This document shows positions 5,830 through 5,845 of a DNA stretch of 5,845 bases, in pieces (the first letter of the stretch is position 1; every line of letters starts with the position of its first letter). The DNA is from Thermoplasmata archaeon (GTDB lineage Archaea; Thermoplasmatota; Thermoplasmata; SG8-5; JAGLSY01), in NCBI GenBank assembly GCA_023135545.1, contig JAGLSY010000283.1, forward strand, positions 1 to 5,845, written 5' to 3'. The translations under genes were made by a program, and so were the position numbers. The notes beneath the pieces were generated by a model. The model was given only the letters and a program-made list of their open reading frames with translations. It did not search any database and was not told where the DNA came from.

Positions 5830-5845
5830 TGATATATGTCTGCCT

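Noticed and set aside
1..5845. CRISPR array, insertion sequence or attachment site.
   Set aside because: I saw no regularly spaced direct repeats, no transposase and no flanking terminal inverted repeats.

Overview
The window is archaeal. The two clearest genes are a complete transcription factor B (TFB, the archaeal TFIIB) and a Gar1-type H/ACA RNP protein, overlapping in one minus-strand unit. The TATA-like elements also sit at archaeal spacing: one gene appears leaderless and another has a short Shine-Dalgarno leader. The euryarchaeal, perhaps Thermoplasmatota-like, placement rests only on the style of the secreted CARDB/PKD protein and the small winged-helix regulator. It is an inference.

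Layout, left to right. (1) Bases 1-3517, minus strand: one uninterrupted reading frame of at least 1172 codons. Its start is in the window and its C-terminus runs off the left edge. It encodes an exported multidomain surface protein: signal peptide, five-module beta-propeller, a CARDB (Ig-like) domain split by a second five-module propeller, a second CARDB domain split at the same position by a jelly-roll-like beta-rich insert, a proline linker, and a PKD domain cut by the edge. (2) Bases 3518-3653: AT-rich divergent promoter region. (3) Bases 3654-4085, plus strand: a winged-helix DNA-binding protein with a coiled-coil tail. (4) Bases 4086-4158: a perfect 10-bp inverted repeat that probably ends both convergent genes. 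(5) Bases 4159-5371, minus strand: gar1 then tfb, overlapping by 26 bp. (6) Bases 5372-5845: no convincing protein gene. This stretch holds three promoter-like modules in tandem, then about 240 bases of nested inverted repeats that look like a structured non-coding RNA of unknown family.

How the parts relate. tfb and gar1 are housekeeping genes (transcription initiation; pseudouridylation and rRNA maturation). The winged-helix gene and the surface-protein gene share one intergenic region, so local regulation is possible but not shown. The points most worth a second look are the twice-repeated domain-in-domain architecture of the surface protein and the unidentified RNA candidate with its triple promoter.
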